Assembly (NCBI RefSeq): GCF_965216805.1
Contig: NZ_CBDCGN010000002.1
Coordinates: forward strand, 1,364,001-1,428,000
Origin: Panacagrimonas sp965216805
GTDB taxonomy: Bacteria; Pseudomonadota; Gammaproteobacteria; Nevskiales; Nevskiaceae
Direction: 5' to 3'
Length of the DNA stretch: 64,000 nucleotides
A program made the translations under genes and the position numbers. Shown here one piece after another: positions 48,020 through 57,132 of the stretch. The notes under the pieces were generated by a model, which was not told where the DNA came from, made no database searches, and saw only the letters and a list, made by a program, of their open reading frames with translations. Each line of letters opens with the position of its first letter. The first letter of the stretch is position 1.

Positions 48020-48916
48020 TCCTTCACTCCCCATCGACCCTGGTCTTTCAGTAGATGACGGCCTTGCGACCGACCTTGAGCTCGGCGGCCGACCGGAACT
48101 GCCAGCGATCTTGGAGATCGCCCCTAACAGGCAGGTCCCGGCGCGGCTAACGCCTTTGACGCTTGGATTATGATGATGCCGCAGGGCGCCGTAAACCGCG
48201 ATACGCTGAAATTCGTTGCGATCAGCGTACTTTGCGGCACGGTAACCACCTGATTGGCGCCCCTGGCAGGGCTCGGATCCTGCGCCGCCGTCGGACATGG
48301 CGGTTGATCGAGGCGTGGCGACTGCGACTTAAAGCACGTCCTAATACACGCCGCAGCAAGCGTCTGCCTTTGGCTTAAGGGAGCAGCGGCGGCAGTGTCG
48401 TCAACCCTGCACCGGCGCACTTGTCCGGCCGTCCAACCCGGCGGTGCCGGGTCCGATCCGGTCTTGCGCGGCGGCCCGGCGCAGCCGTTAGTCGGGGCGG
48501 CGAAGCGGGCCGGAAGCGCGCAAATCGAGCGACCACAGCGGCGACAGCTCAATCCATCTTGATGCCCTTGGGGCGTCCGTTGCGCGCTTGTCCCGGCCGC
48601 GCTCGCAACATCGAAGGTCGGTTCAAGCTTAGGACGGCCCTCCGGCCCGCACCAGCGAAGGGTCGGCACCGCGAGGTGCGAGGGTGTCGACCCGCGGCCC
48701 CGGTCACGGGTCCCGAGCAAGGGGCACGCAGAGGGACTACTGAGGTGTGGGTCGGCGGTCCCAGCGGGCCGCGGGCACGGCGGCCGGGAAAAATTTCTGC
48801 AGAAAGTTGAAGCTTTTCGCACGCGGATGCGATTATGATTCAATGCGAACACACGGAGAGGCTCAGACTCCGTGTGAGCGGCGTACTGCATTGACCTTTG
48901 CAAAGGGAGAGTGGTG
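48020..48916. other. Long intergenic region
   Basis: About 900 bases without a supportable gene. Frames in it are Arg-rich and start within G+C-rich noise. At its right end, close to the next gene, is a perfect inverted repeat at 48850-48876. The rest has no repeat or RNA fold I could recognise. Confidence 0.5.
48850..48876 (+). repeat. Leader hairpin before the Ig-like lipoprotein gene
   Basis: CACACGGAG and CTCCGTGTG, perfect nine-base arms with a nine-base loop, located 40 bases before the ATG at 48917. It may lie in the 5' untranslated leader or act as an operator. No T-run follows. Confidence 0.5.
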
Positions 48917-51733
48917 ATGAGGCATTTCGGAATTCTTTGGGCGGTCCTGGCCGCCTTGTTCATCGCGGGCTGCGGGGGGGACAGCATCAAGAGTCCAACC
49001 TTCACGCAGATACTTCAGGCCGTCACCGTTCAGCCCAGCACTGCATCGACGCCGATCGGGCGCACGGTCCAGTTCACTGCCGTCGGCGAGTACACCTTGC
49101 CACCAGGCTCCGCCACCCCGACCGAGCAGCGCCCGATCGAAGACGGCGTTCAATGGGCGGTCGGCAATACCTCGATCGCCACCATCGATCAGAATGGCGT
49201 GGCGACCGGCGTCAGTCCCGGTTCCACCCAGGTCACCGCCACCATCGACGGCGTCAGTTCGACCCCGGCAACCTTGAACGTCGGCGACGCGGTCGTCGAA
49301 TCCATTGCCATTACCCCCGCCAATCCCACCGTGTCGCTTGGCAACACCGTGGTGCTGAGTGCGATCGGCACGTTCTCCGACGGAGAAACCGGTCCGGTTT
49401 CGGTAAATTGGAGTTCCAGCAACACCGGCGTCGCCACGCTGGCGCCCGCCACCGGACCGTCGACCACGGCCACGGGCGTAAGCCAGGGCGGAAGCACCAT
49501 AACCGCTTCCACCGTCAACGCGGACGGCGACCCGGTGTCGGCCACCACCACGCTCACCGTGGGGCCGTTCGAACCGATCCTCTTGTCGCTGCAGGTCACG
49601 CCTGATCCGGCAACGCAGCCGGTTGGACGTCCGCAGCAGTTTGTCGCCACCGGCACGTTCTCGACTGCACCGGGCGGTGGCGGAACCACCACCATGCCGG
49701 CGACCGTGACCTGGTCGACGGCCAACTCCGACGTCGCCATCATCGACGCGCAGAACGGCGTTGCCACTGGCCAGATGATCGGGTCCACGCTGGTGACCGC
49801 TACCGCTGCCAACGGCGTCAGCGACAGCGCGACGTTCAATGTCACGGCGCCGGTGCTGGATCGAATCGAGATCACCCCGCCGAATCCGACGGTCCCGGTA
49901 GGTGCCAACGTCACCCTGTTTGCCGACGGTGTGCTGACCAATGGCGCCAGCAGCCCGATCTCGGTGACCTGGAACTCGGACAACACCACCAACGCGACCG
50001 TGGTTGCCGGCCCTGCGACCACCACGCTGGCATCCGGCCTGAGCGTCGGTACCGCCGTGATCAGCGCCACCAACGGCGACATCACCGGTCAGACCACGCT
50101 CACCGTGACCGACGCCGAGATCGTGGCGCTGGACCGCGTCGAGCCGAATCCGGCCGGCGTGGCTGTGGGTCGCTCGCGGGTGTTTACCGCCATCGCCAGT
50201 CTCTCCGACGGCAACGAGGCAGTGTTCCCCAATGACGAGATCATGTGGAGCAGCAGCGACCCCGATATCGCCACCATCGACGCCGATGGGCGCGCCACCG
50301 GTCTGGTCGAAGGTCGCGTCAACATCACCGCCACCCGCACGGAAACCGGCGAGACCGCCAGCGCGCTGCTGGTGGTGAACGACGGTGTCTGCACCATTCC
50401 GCTGCGTGCGGCGGACGGCGCTGTGATCACTCCGCAGCTCACGCCGTTGTGCGTGCTGTGCAGCCTGGAGGACGGTGAGAACATCATCGACCTCAACGAT
50501 GACAACTTCGGCACGCTCAATGTGCCGGTAGGTCTGCTCGGCAACAGTGCCGGCGCGCGCGTCCGCTCGCTGACCACGTTCGAGGGCGGCAACAACGCTG
50601 GCTTCATCATCGGCAAGCCCGCCGGCACCCTACTGCTGGCAGAAGTGACTTCGCAGGTACAGGTGCGCACCTTGCTGGACGGTGTGGTGCAGGAAGACAG
50701 CAGCGACGGTGTCGCCCTGCGCGTCGAACTGCTGGGCCTGGAGCTGCTGGGCGGCGGCGAGACCGAGACTGCGCTGGTCGGCATCCGCACCTCGGTGCCT
50801 TATGACGCCATCGAGCTCAGCTTCAACTCGGGTGTGGCTTCGGTGCTGTCGGAAGTGCAGGTGTTCCAGGCTTGCGGCACGGCAGAATTCTCGCCGCCCG
50901 CTTCACCGCTGGTCGGCATCGACCGCATCGAACCGTCGACCTCCATCGTGGCGGTTGACGCCACGCGCGGCTTGGAAGCGATCGGTGTGTTCGAGAACGG
51001 CGATGAAGCGCCCATTCCCGACGCCGACCTGATCTGGGAAAGCGAAGACCCGACCAACGCCACGGTCAGCCCCCTGGGTCTGGTCACGGGTATTTCGCCG
51101 ACCACCACGCCGGCCGTGATTCGGGCAACGCTGGATCCGGTCGTGTACCCCGATATCGACGTCAACAACACGGCCGTGGGCAGCGTGACCGTGGTCGGCA
51201 ACGTCTGCGAAACGCCGTTCCGTTCGGCTGACGGTGCCACCATCGAAGGCGATACGGGCGGGCTGTGCCTGCTGTGCAGCACCAGCAACCTCGAAAACGT
51301 GATCGACGATCTGCCGAACACGGCGGGCACCATGGCGACGACCCTGAACCTGCTGGGTTCGGTCAGCGTCACGGTGACCAAGCCGCCGCTGGCGCCGAAC
51401 ATCATGCCGGTGTCCGGGGACAACCCGGGCTTCGTCATCGGTCGCCCGGTCGGACGCGTGCTGCTGGCCGAGCTGCTGGCGGAGTTCGAAGTCGAGACGC
51501 TTTTGGACGGTGAAGTACAGCAGAGCAGCGACACGGAGATCCCCCTGCGTGCGGACTTGCTGGGTCTGTCTCTGACCGGTGACGCCGAGCTGGCGGTACT
51601 GACGGTCAATGCGACGCAGCCGTACGATTCGCTGCGGTTGACCTTCCAGGGTCTGCTGTCGGCCGGCTTGCAGAACGATCTCAGCACTGCCGAGGTGTTC
51701 CGCGCCTGTTCGACGACATCGCTGCCAAACTAG
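48917..51733 (+). CDS. Large Ig-like (BIG2-type) lipoprotein with duplicated Cys module
   Basis: A 938-residue surface or periplasmic lipoprotein. The lipobox IAGCGG gives an acylated Cys near residue 19. Six bacterial Ig-like domains follow (motifs such as VTVQPSTAST ... ATIDQNGVATG ... STQVTAT), five in a row (about 35-490) and one later (about 670-760). Two copies of an unfamiliar 160-residue module separate and end them (50390-50875 and 51206-51709). Each module has Cys at its start, an LC-x-LC pair and a Cys at its end, with G-F-(I/V)-IG-(K/R)-P and LL-DG inside. ATG 48917 has GGGAG seven bases upstream. Adhesion or structural role is inferred. Confidence 0.85.
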   Translation: MRHFGILWAVLAALFIAGCGGDSIKSPTFTQILQAVTVQPSTASTPIGRTVQFTAVGEYTLPPGSATPTEQRPIEDGVQWAVGNTSIATIDQNGVATGVSPGSTQVTATIDGVSSTPATLNVGDAVVESIAITPANPTVSLGNTVVLSAIGTFSDGETGPVSVNWSSSNTGVATLAPATGPSTTATGVSQGGSTITASTVNADGDPVSATTTLTVGPFEPILLSLQVTPDPATQPVGRPQQFVATGTFSTAPGGGGTTTMPATVTWSTANSDVAIIDAQNGVATGQMIGSTLVTATAANGVSDSATFNVTAPVLDRIEITPPNPTVPVGANVTLFADGVLTNGASSPISVTWNSDNTTNATVVAGPATTTLASGLSVGTAVISATNGDITGQTTLTVTDAEIVALDRVEPNPAGVAVGRSRVFTAIASLSDGNEAVFPNDEIMWSSSDPDIATIDADGRATGLVEGRVNITATRTETGETASALLVVNDGVCTIPLRAADGAVITPQLTPLCVLCSLEDGENIIDLNDDNFGTLNVPVGLLGNSAGARVRSLTTFEGGNNAGFIIGKPAGTLLLAEVTSQVQVRTLLDGVVQEDSSDGVALRVELLGLELLGGGETETALVGIRTSVPYDAIELSFNSGVASVLSEVQVFQACGTAEFSPPASPLVGIDRIEPSTSIVAVDATRGLEAIGVFENGDEAPIPDADLIWESEDPTNATVSPLGLVTGISPTTTPAVIRATLDPVVYPDIDVNNTAVGSVTVVGNVCETPFRSADGATIEGDTGGLCLLCSTSNLENVIDDLPNTAGTMATTLNLLGSVSVTVTKPPLAPNIMPVSGDNPGFVIGRPVGRVLLAELLAEFEVETLLDGEVQQSSDTEIPLRADLLGLSLTGDAELAVLTVNATQPYDSLRLTFQGLLSAGLQNDLSTAEVFRACSTTSLPN

Positions 51734-51783
51734 GTTGGCGTCTCGGGCCTGGGTTTTATCGTCAGGTCATCAGCGGTTTTTCA

Positions 51784-51808
51784 GGGGCTCCTTCGGGAGC
51801 CCCTTTTT
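51784..51808 (+). terminator. Rho-independent terminator
   Basis: GGGGCTC and GAGCCCC arms around a short loop, then five T. It lies 51 bases after the stop of the Ig-like gene. Confidence 0.85.
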
Positions 51809-51911
51809 ATTGCTCGACTCGTCGACGGTCACGGCGCTGCCGCGTGCGGCTAAAATGTGGCGAATGCACGGGGCGGATCTTTCGGTGAGTTCGTCGGCTG
51901 GGGAGGCAGTG

Positions 51912-52493
51912 ATGGTGGCCGGCGTGGATGAAGTCGGTCGCGGCTGCCTGGCTGGGCCGGTCTATGCAGCGGCGGTGATCTTTAGGCCGGGAAACGACGT
52001 CCAGGGTCTGCGCGATTCCAAGCAGCTCAGCGCGGTCCGACGCGAGCAGATTGCGCCACGGATTCGCGATGTGGCACGGGCCTGGGCCGTCGGACGAGCC
52101 GAAGTCGAAGAGATCGACTGCATCAATATCCTGCAGGCCACGTTCCTGGCGATGCGCAGAGCGGTACAGGCCCTGGAGCCGCGACCGTCGCTATGCCGGG
52201 TGGATGGCAGTGCCGATCCGGGCCTGCCGGTGCCCGCGCAGATGGTCGTCGGTGGCGACGCGTTTGAGCCCGCGATCATGGCGGCGTCGATACTCGCCAA
52301 GGTGGCGCGAGACCAGGAGATGGTCCGCCTGGATGCGCTCTATCCCGGTTACGGCCTGGCGCAGCACAAGGGTTATGGCACGCCCATGCATCTGGCCGCC
52401 TTGCACAAGCTGGGGCCATGCGCCCTGCACCGCATGAGCTTTTCGCCCTGTCGCGCCGCCTCGCTTGCGGTCTCCCGTCTCACGGCGTCCTAG
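51912..52493 (+). CDS. rnhB: Ribonuclease HII
   Basis: A 193-residue enzyme that cuts RNA within RNA-DNA hybrids and removes misplaced ribonucleotides. Conserved residues: AGVDEVGRGCLAGPV near the start (Asp-Glu), RDSKQLSA, RVDGSADP, AASILAKVARDQEM and GYGLAQHKGYGT. GGGAGG ends five bases before ATG 51912; earlier in-frame ATGs at 51855 and 51864 are possible. dnaE starts 6 bases after the stop, so they are co-transcribed. Confidence 0.93.
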   Translation: MVAGVDEVGRGCLAGPVYAAAVIFRPGNDVQGLRDSKQLSAVRREQIAPRIRDVARAWAVGRAEVEEIDCINILQATFLAMRRAVQALEPRPSLCRVDGSADPGLPVPAQMVVGGDAFEPAIMAASILAKVARDQEMVRLDALYPGYGLAQHKGYGTPMHLAALHKLGPCALHRMSFSPCRAASLAVSRLTAS

Positions 52494-52498
52494 GCCCG

Positions 52499-55400
52499 AT
52501 GTTCGTTCACCTGCGTCTGCATACCGAGTATTCGATCACCGACGGGCTGGTGCGGGTGGAGCCCCCCAAGCGCAAGGGCGTGGAGGGCGCCACGCTGGCG
52601 ACGCATGCGGCACGACTGGGCATGCCAGCGATCGCGCTGACGGACCGCATGAACCTGTTCGCGATGGTCAAGTTCTACAAGTCGTCCGAGGCCGCCGGCA
52701 TCAAGCCGGTGGTCGGTTGCGACCTGCGGCTGACCGAAGGCCAGAAAGGCGAGCCGCCCGAGCGCCTGACCCTGCTGGTGCAGAACGAGGCCGGCTACCG
52801 CAATCTTACGCGCCTGATCTCGCAGGGCTACACCGACGGACAGGGCAGTGGGCAGCCGTTGATCGAGCGCGCATGGCTGCAGGAATGCGCACAAGGGTTG
52901 ATCGCATTGACCGGCCGCGACGGCGCGGTGTTTCGCGCCGCAGCGCAATCCAACGTCGAGGCGACGCTCGAAGCACTGCGCGACCTGCAGCAGATCTTTC
53001 CGGACCGGCTGTATCTGGAGGTCTCCCGCTGCGACCGGCCAGGCGACGAAGACTGGGTGCAGGCCGCCTCGGCGCTGGCGCGTCGCTGCGACGTGCCGCT
53101 GGTGGCCACCAACGACGTGCGCTTTCTGCGGCGCGAGGATTTCGCCGCCCACGAAGCACGCGTGTGTATTGCGCAAGGCCGGGTACTGGCCGACGACAAG
53201 CGGCCGCGCGAGTACACCGAAGAGCAGTATCTGAAATCTCCGCAGGAGATGATCGAGCGTTTCCACGATCTGCCGGAGGCGATCGCCAATACCCTGGAGA
53301 TTGCGCGGCGGTGCACGCTCAGTCTGAAGTTCGGTACCTATCACCTGCCGGTATTCCCCGTTCCCGACGGCTACACCGCCGATACCTACCTGCGCGCTGT
53401 CGCGCACGAGGGCCTGACGCGACGGCTGACGGAAACTTCCCCGACGCAGCCGGGGCCTCCCTCGGAATCGATCTACCGCGAGCGGCTGGATTACGAGCTG
53501 GCGATCATCGAAAAGATGCAGTTCCCCGGATACTTTCTGGTGGTGTCCGACTTCATCCGCTGGGCCAAGTCCAATGGCTGTCCGGTGGGACCGGGGCGCG
53601 GCTCCGGGGCGGGGTCGCTGGTGGCATATTCCATCGGCATCACCGATCTCGATCCGTTGCCGTACAACCTGCTGTTCGAGCGGTTTCTCAATCCGGACCG
53701 CGTCTCCATGCCGGACTTCGATGTCGACTTCTGCATGGACAATCGCGATCGCGTGATCGAGTACGTCTCGCAGAAATACGGGCGTGACCGGGTCGGCCAG
53801 ATCATCACCTACTCCACCATGGCGGCGCGCGGCGTCGTGCGCGATGTTTGCCGCATCATGGGTCACGGCTACGGTTTCGGTGACCGCCTGGCCAAGCTGA
53901 TCCCGGGCACGCCGGGTGCCACCCTGGCCGACGCGGTCGAGGAAGTGCCGGAGCTCAAACAGGCGCACGCCGAAGAGGAGGACACCCGCGCGGTGCTGGA
54001 TCTGGCGCTGGAGCTCGAAGGCCTGACCCGCGGCGTCGGCGTGCACGCCGGTGGCGTGGTGATCGCCCCGCAGCCGCTCACCGAGTATGCCCCGCTGTTC
54101 TGCGAACCCGGGGGCGCGGGCCTGCGCAGCCAGTTCGACATGAAGGACATCGAGAACATCGGGCTGGTGAAGTTCGACTTCCTCGGTCTGAAAACGCTGA
54201 CCATCATCCAGACCGCGCTCGACACCATCCGCGGCAGCCAGGGCCGGCACCTGGACGTACTCAAGCTGCCGCTGGACGACGCCGAAACCTACGCGCTCTA
54301 CGCCAGCGGCGACACCGCTGCGGTGTTCCAGATGGAATCGCCGGGCATGCAGCGCGCATCGCGCGATCTCAAGCCCGATACCTTCGAGGACATCATCGCG
54401 CTGGTGTCGCTGTACCGGCCCGGTCCGATGGAGCTGATTCCGGAATACTGCGCACGCAAGCGCGGCGATTCGGAGGTGGTGTATCTGCATCCGGACATGG
54501 AAGCGGTGCTGCAACCGACCTATGGCATTTTCGTCTACCAGGAACAGGTGATGCAGATGTCGCAGCGCCTGGCCGGCTACTCGCTGGGTGGTGCCGACCT
54601 GCTGCGCCGCGCGATGGGCAAGAAGAAAGCCGACGAGATGGCGCAGCAGCGCGCCATCTTCACCCAAGGCGCCCAGGCCAAGGGCATTCACGAACATACC
54701 GCCACCGCGGTGTTCGATCTGATGGAGAAATTCGCCAACTACGGTTTCAACAAATCGCACGCCGCCGCCTACGCGCTGGTGAGTTACCAGACTGCATGGC
54801 TGAAGACGCACTACCCGGCGGAGTTCATGGCCGCGGTCATGAGTTGCGACATGGACCATACCGACACCGTGGTGGCCATGCTGGCCGAGTGCCGGCGCAT
54901 GAAGTTGCCGGTGCACCCGCCCGACATCAACCGCGGCGACTACCGCTTCACCGTGACCCGCCACGGCAGCGGGCCGGGCGAGATCGTTTACGGCCTGGGT
55001 GCGATCAAGGGCGTGGGCGAGGGCGTGTTGGCGGGCGTCGTCGCAGAGCGCCGCTCCAACGGGCCGTTCCGCGACCTGTTCGATTTCTGCACCCGGATCG
55101 ATCTTCGGCGCGCCAACAAGCGGGTGCTCGAAGCCCTGATCCACTCCGGCGCGCTGGATGCTTTCGGGCTCAACCGCGCCTCGCTGCTGGCCAATCTGCC
55201 CAAGGCGCTGGCGGTGGCCGAGGCCGCCATGCATCGCGCCGATACCGGACAGGATGACCTGTTCGGCATGGGCGCTGGACCGAGCGCAGGTCCGGTACAG
55301 ATCGAAGCCGATGTGGTGCCGGAACTGCCGCAGCGCGAGCGCCTGGAGTTCGAGCGCCAGACCCTGGGCTATTACCTGTCCGGGCACCCGATCGAGGCCT

Positions 55401-56113
55401 ATCACCCGATCATCGACGCGGTCTGCAGCGGCCGCCTGCGTGAGCTGATTGCCGCGCACGCGCAGGCGCCGCCGATCGCCGCCGGAGATGGCAGGCCCGC
55501 TTGGCAGCCGCGTGCCAAGGTTCTGTTCGCGGCCTGGGTGACCGACCTGCGCTACTTCAAGGGTCGCGCTGACGGCGACGGCCGCGCCGCGCGCGCCAGC
55601 TACAAGGTGACCCTGGACGACATGGGCACTCAGATTTCGTGCTGGATCGACATCGAGCCCTATCAGCGTTTCCAGGCCTTGCTCAAGCCGGACCAGTTGG
55701 TATTCGTGATGGCTGAAATCGGTCTGTCGCCCGGGCGCGACGGCCGCGAGTCGGAGCCGCGTTTGTACGCGCCCGAGTTTCTGGGGCTGGACGGCATCTA
55801 CCAACAGTACTTGGCGCGCGTGAAACTGGACTGGCGTCAGCCGGCGGACAAAGTCGCGATCCTGCGCAAGCTGCTGGAGCCGCTGCGCCAGCCCGACGGG
55901 GCCAGCCTGTGTGTGTACCTGCACTGCGATGCCGGGCGTGCGGTGCTGGATCTTCCTGCGGACTGGTCGATCCGGCCGGATGAGCGCGGCGTGATCGCGC
56001 TGCGCCAGCTTGTCGGCGCGGACTGCGTAGAATTGGAGTTCAGGCGCTACACCGCGCCCCTGACCGAGCGGCGCGGCACGCGCAGCTTCGTGCCGAGTTA
56101 CGACGACGAATAA
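52499..56113 (+). CDS. dnaE: DNA polymerase III alpha subunit
   Basis: A 1204-residue replicative polymerase, in the normal range for the group. The PHP domain is N-terminal (VHLRLHTEYSITDG). The polymerase core shows GPGRGSGAGSLVAYSIGITDLDP and the catalytic MPDFDVDFCMDNRD, then SLYRPGPMELIPEY and a GADLLRRAMGKKK motif. A helix-hairpin-helix and OB-fold C-terminal part follow. ATG 52499 starts MFVHLRLH; the frame to 52418 is inside rnhB. It lies directly after rnhB and 13 bases before accA. Confidence 0.98.
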   Translation: MFVHLRLHTEYSITDGLVRVEPPKRKGVEGATLATHAARLGMPAIALTDRMNLFAMVKFYKSSEAAGIKPVVGCDLRLTEGQKGEPPERLTLLVQNEAGYRNLTRLISQGYTDGQGSGQPLIERAWLQECAQGLIALTGRDGAVFRAAAQSNVEATLEALRDLQQIFPDRLYLEVSRCDRPGDEDWVQAASALARRCDVPLVATNDVRFLRREDFAAHEARVCIAQGRVLADDKRPREYTEEQYLKSPQEMIERFHDLPEAIANTLEIARRCTLSLKFGTYHLPVFPVPDGYTADTYLRAVAHEGLTRRLTETSPTQPGPPSESIYRERLDYELAIIEKMQFPGYFLVVSDFIRWAKSNGCPVGPGRGSGAGSLVAYSIGITDLDPLPYNLLFERFLNPDRVSMPDFDVDFCMDNRDRVIEYVSQKYGRDRVGQIITYSTMAARGVVRDVCRIMGHGYGFGDRLAKLIPGTPGATLADAVEEVPELKQAHAEEEDTRAVLDLALELEGLTRGVGVHAGGVVIAPQPLTEYAPLFCEPGGAGLRSQFDMKDIENIGLVKFDFLGLKTLTIIQTALDTIRGSQGRHLDVLKLPLDDAETYALYASGDTAAVFQMESPGMQRASRDLKPDTFEDIIALVSLYRPGPMELIPEYCARKRGDSEVVYLHPDMEAVLQPTYGIFVYQEQVMQMSQRLAGYSLGGADLLRRAMGKKKADEMAQQRAIFTQGAQAKGIHEHTATAVFDLMEKFANYGFNKSHAAAYALVSYQTAWLKTHYPAEFMAAVMSCDMDHTDTVVAMLAECRRMKLPVHPPDINRGDYRFTVTRHGSGPGEIVYGLGAIKGVGEGVLAGVVAERRSNGPFRDLFDFCTRIDLRRANKRVLEALIHSGALDAFGLNRASLLANLPKALAVAEAAMHRADTGQDDLFGMGAGPSAGPVQIEADVVPELPQRERLEFERQTLGYYLSGHPIEAYHPIIDAVCSGRLRELIAAHAQAPPIAAGDGRPAWQPRAKVLFAAWVTDLRYFKGRADGDGRAARASYKVTLDDMGTQISCWIDIEPYQRFQALLKPDQLVFVMAEIGLSPGRDGRESEPRLYAPEFLGLDGIYQQYLARVKLDWRQPADKVAILRKLLEPLRQPDGASLCVYLHCDAGRAVLDLPADWSIRPDERGVIALRQLVGADCVELEFRRYTAPLTERRGTRSFVPSYDDE

Positions 56114-56126
56114 GGCTTGCCCGAGC

Positions 56127-57089
56127 ATGAATCTCAACTACCTCGATTTCGAACAACCGATCGCCGACCTGCAGCAGAAGATCGAGGAGCTGCGCTACGC
56201 CACCGCCGGCAGCGAGGTGAATCTCACCGAGGAGATTTCACGGCTGGAGGCCAAGAGCCAGGAGCTGACCCGGCAGATTTTCAGCAATCTCAACGCCTGG
56301 CAGATCGCCCAGCTCGCGCGGCATCCGCAGCGGCCGTACGCAATGGATTACATCAAGACCCTGTTCACCGAGTTCGAGGAACTGCACGGTGATCGTCACT
56401 TCAAGGACGATCCCTCCATCATCGGCGGCCTGGGACGGCTGGACGGCCGCGCGGTGATGATCATCGGCCAGCAGAAGGGTCGCGATGCCAAGGAGCGCGT
56501 GCTGCGCAATTTCGGCATGCCGATGCCGGAGGGTTATCGCAAAGCCTTGCGACTGATGAAGATGGCGGAGCGCTTCAACCTGCCGATCGTCACCTTCATT
56601 GATACGCCCGGTGCCTACCCCGGCATCAGCGCCGAAGAGCGCAATCAGTCGGAGGCCATCGCGCGCAATCTGTTCGAACTGGCGCGGCTGCGCACGCCGG
56701 TGCTGGCCGCAGTGATCGGCGAGGGCGGCTCTGGCGGCGCGCTGGCCATCGGCGTGGCCGATCACCTGATGATCTCGCAATACGGAATCTATTCGGTGAT
56801 TTCGCCCGAGGGCTGCGCATCGATCCTGTTCAAGTCCGCCTCGCGCGCCAAGGAGGCGGCGGAGGCGATGAAAATCACCTCCAAGGATCTGATTGAACAC
56901 AAGCTGGTTGACGAGATCATCCCCGAACCCCTGGGCGGCGCCCATCGCGACGTGGCCGGCATGATGGCGGCCGTCAAGCAGCGCCTGGTGGCGAATCTGG
57001 AGCGCCTGCGGCGCGTGCCGATCTCGCAGTTGTTGAGCACTCGCTACGATCGCCTGATGAGCTACGGGGCGTTCGAAGTCCGGCACTGA
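56127..57089 (+). CDS. accA: Acetyl-CoA carboxylase carboxyltransferase alpha subunit
   Basis: A 320-residue subunit of the carboxyltransferase that makes malonyl-CoA. Typical features: MNLNYLDFEQPIADLQQKIEEL start, RHPQRPYAMDYI, FHEELHGDR-like EFEELHGDRHFKDD, PGAYPGISAEERNQSEAIARNL and GEGGSGGALAIGVADH. No biotin domain, as expected. It starts 13 bases after dnaE and is the third gene of the rnhB-dnaE-accA run. Confidence 0.97.
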   Translation: MNLNYLDFEQPIADLQQKIEELRYATAGSEVNLTEEISRLEAKSQELTRQIFSNLNAWQIAQLARHPQRPYAMDYIKTLFTEFEELHGDRHFKDDPSIIGGLGRLDGRAVMIIGQQKGRDAKERVLRNFGMPMPEGYRKALRLMKMAERFNLPIVTFIDTPGAYPGISAEERNQSEAIARNLFELARLRTPVLAAVIGEGGSGGALAIGVADHLMISQYGIYSVISPEGCASILFKSASRAKEAAEAMKITSKDLIEHKLVDEIIPEPLGGAHRDVAGMMAAVKQRLVANLERLRRVPISQLLSTRYDRLMSYGAFEVRH

Positions 57090-57132
57090 GCCGGGCATCT
57101 CCCGCGCGGTCGGGCGGCAAGGACATCGCGTC

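Noticed and set aside
48421..48810. Possible 129-residue protein in the long gap before the Ig-like gene
   Set aside because: Arg-rich composition of random high-G+C sequence and no start signal.
52490..56137. 1215-residue minus-strand frame antisense to dnaE
   Set aside because: Same reason; dnaE motifs are on the plus strand.
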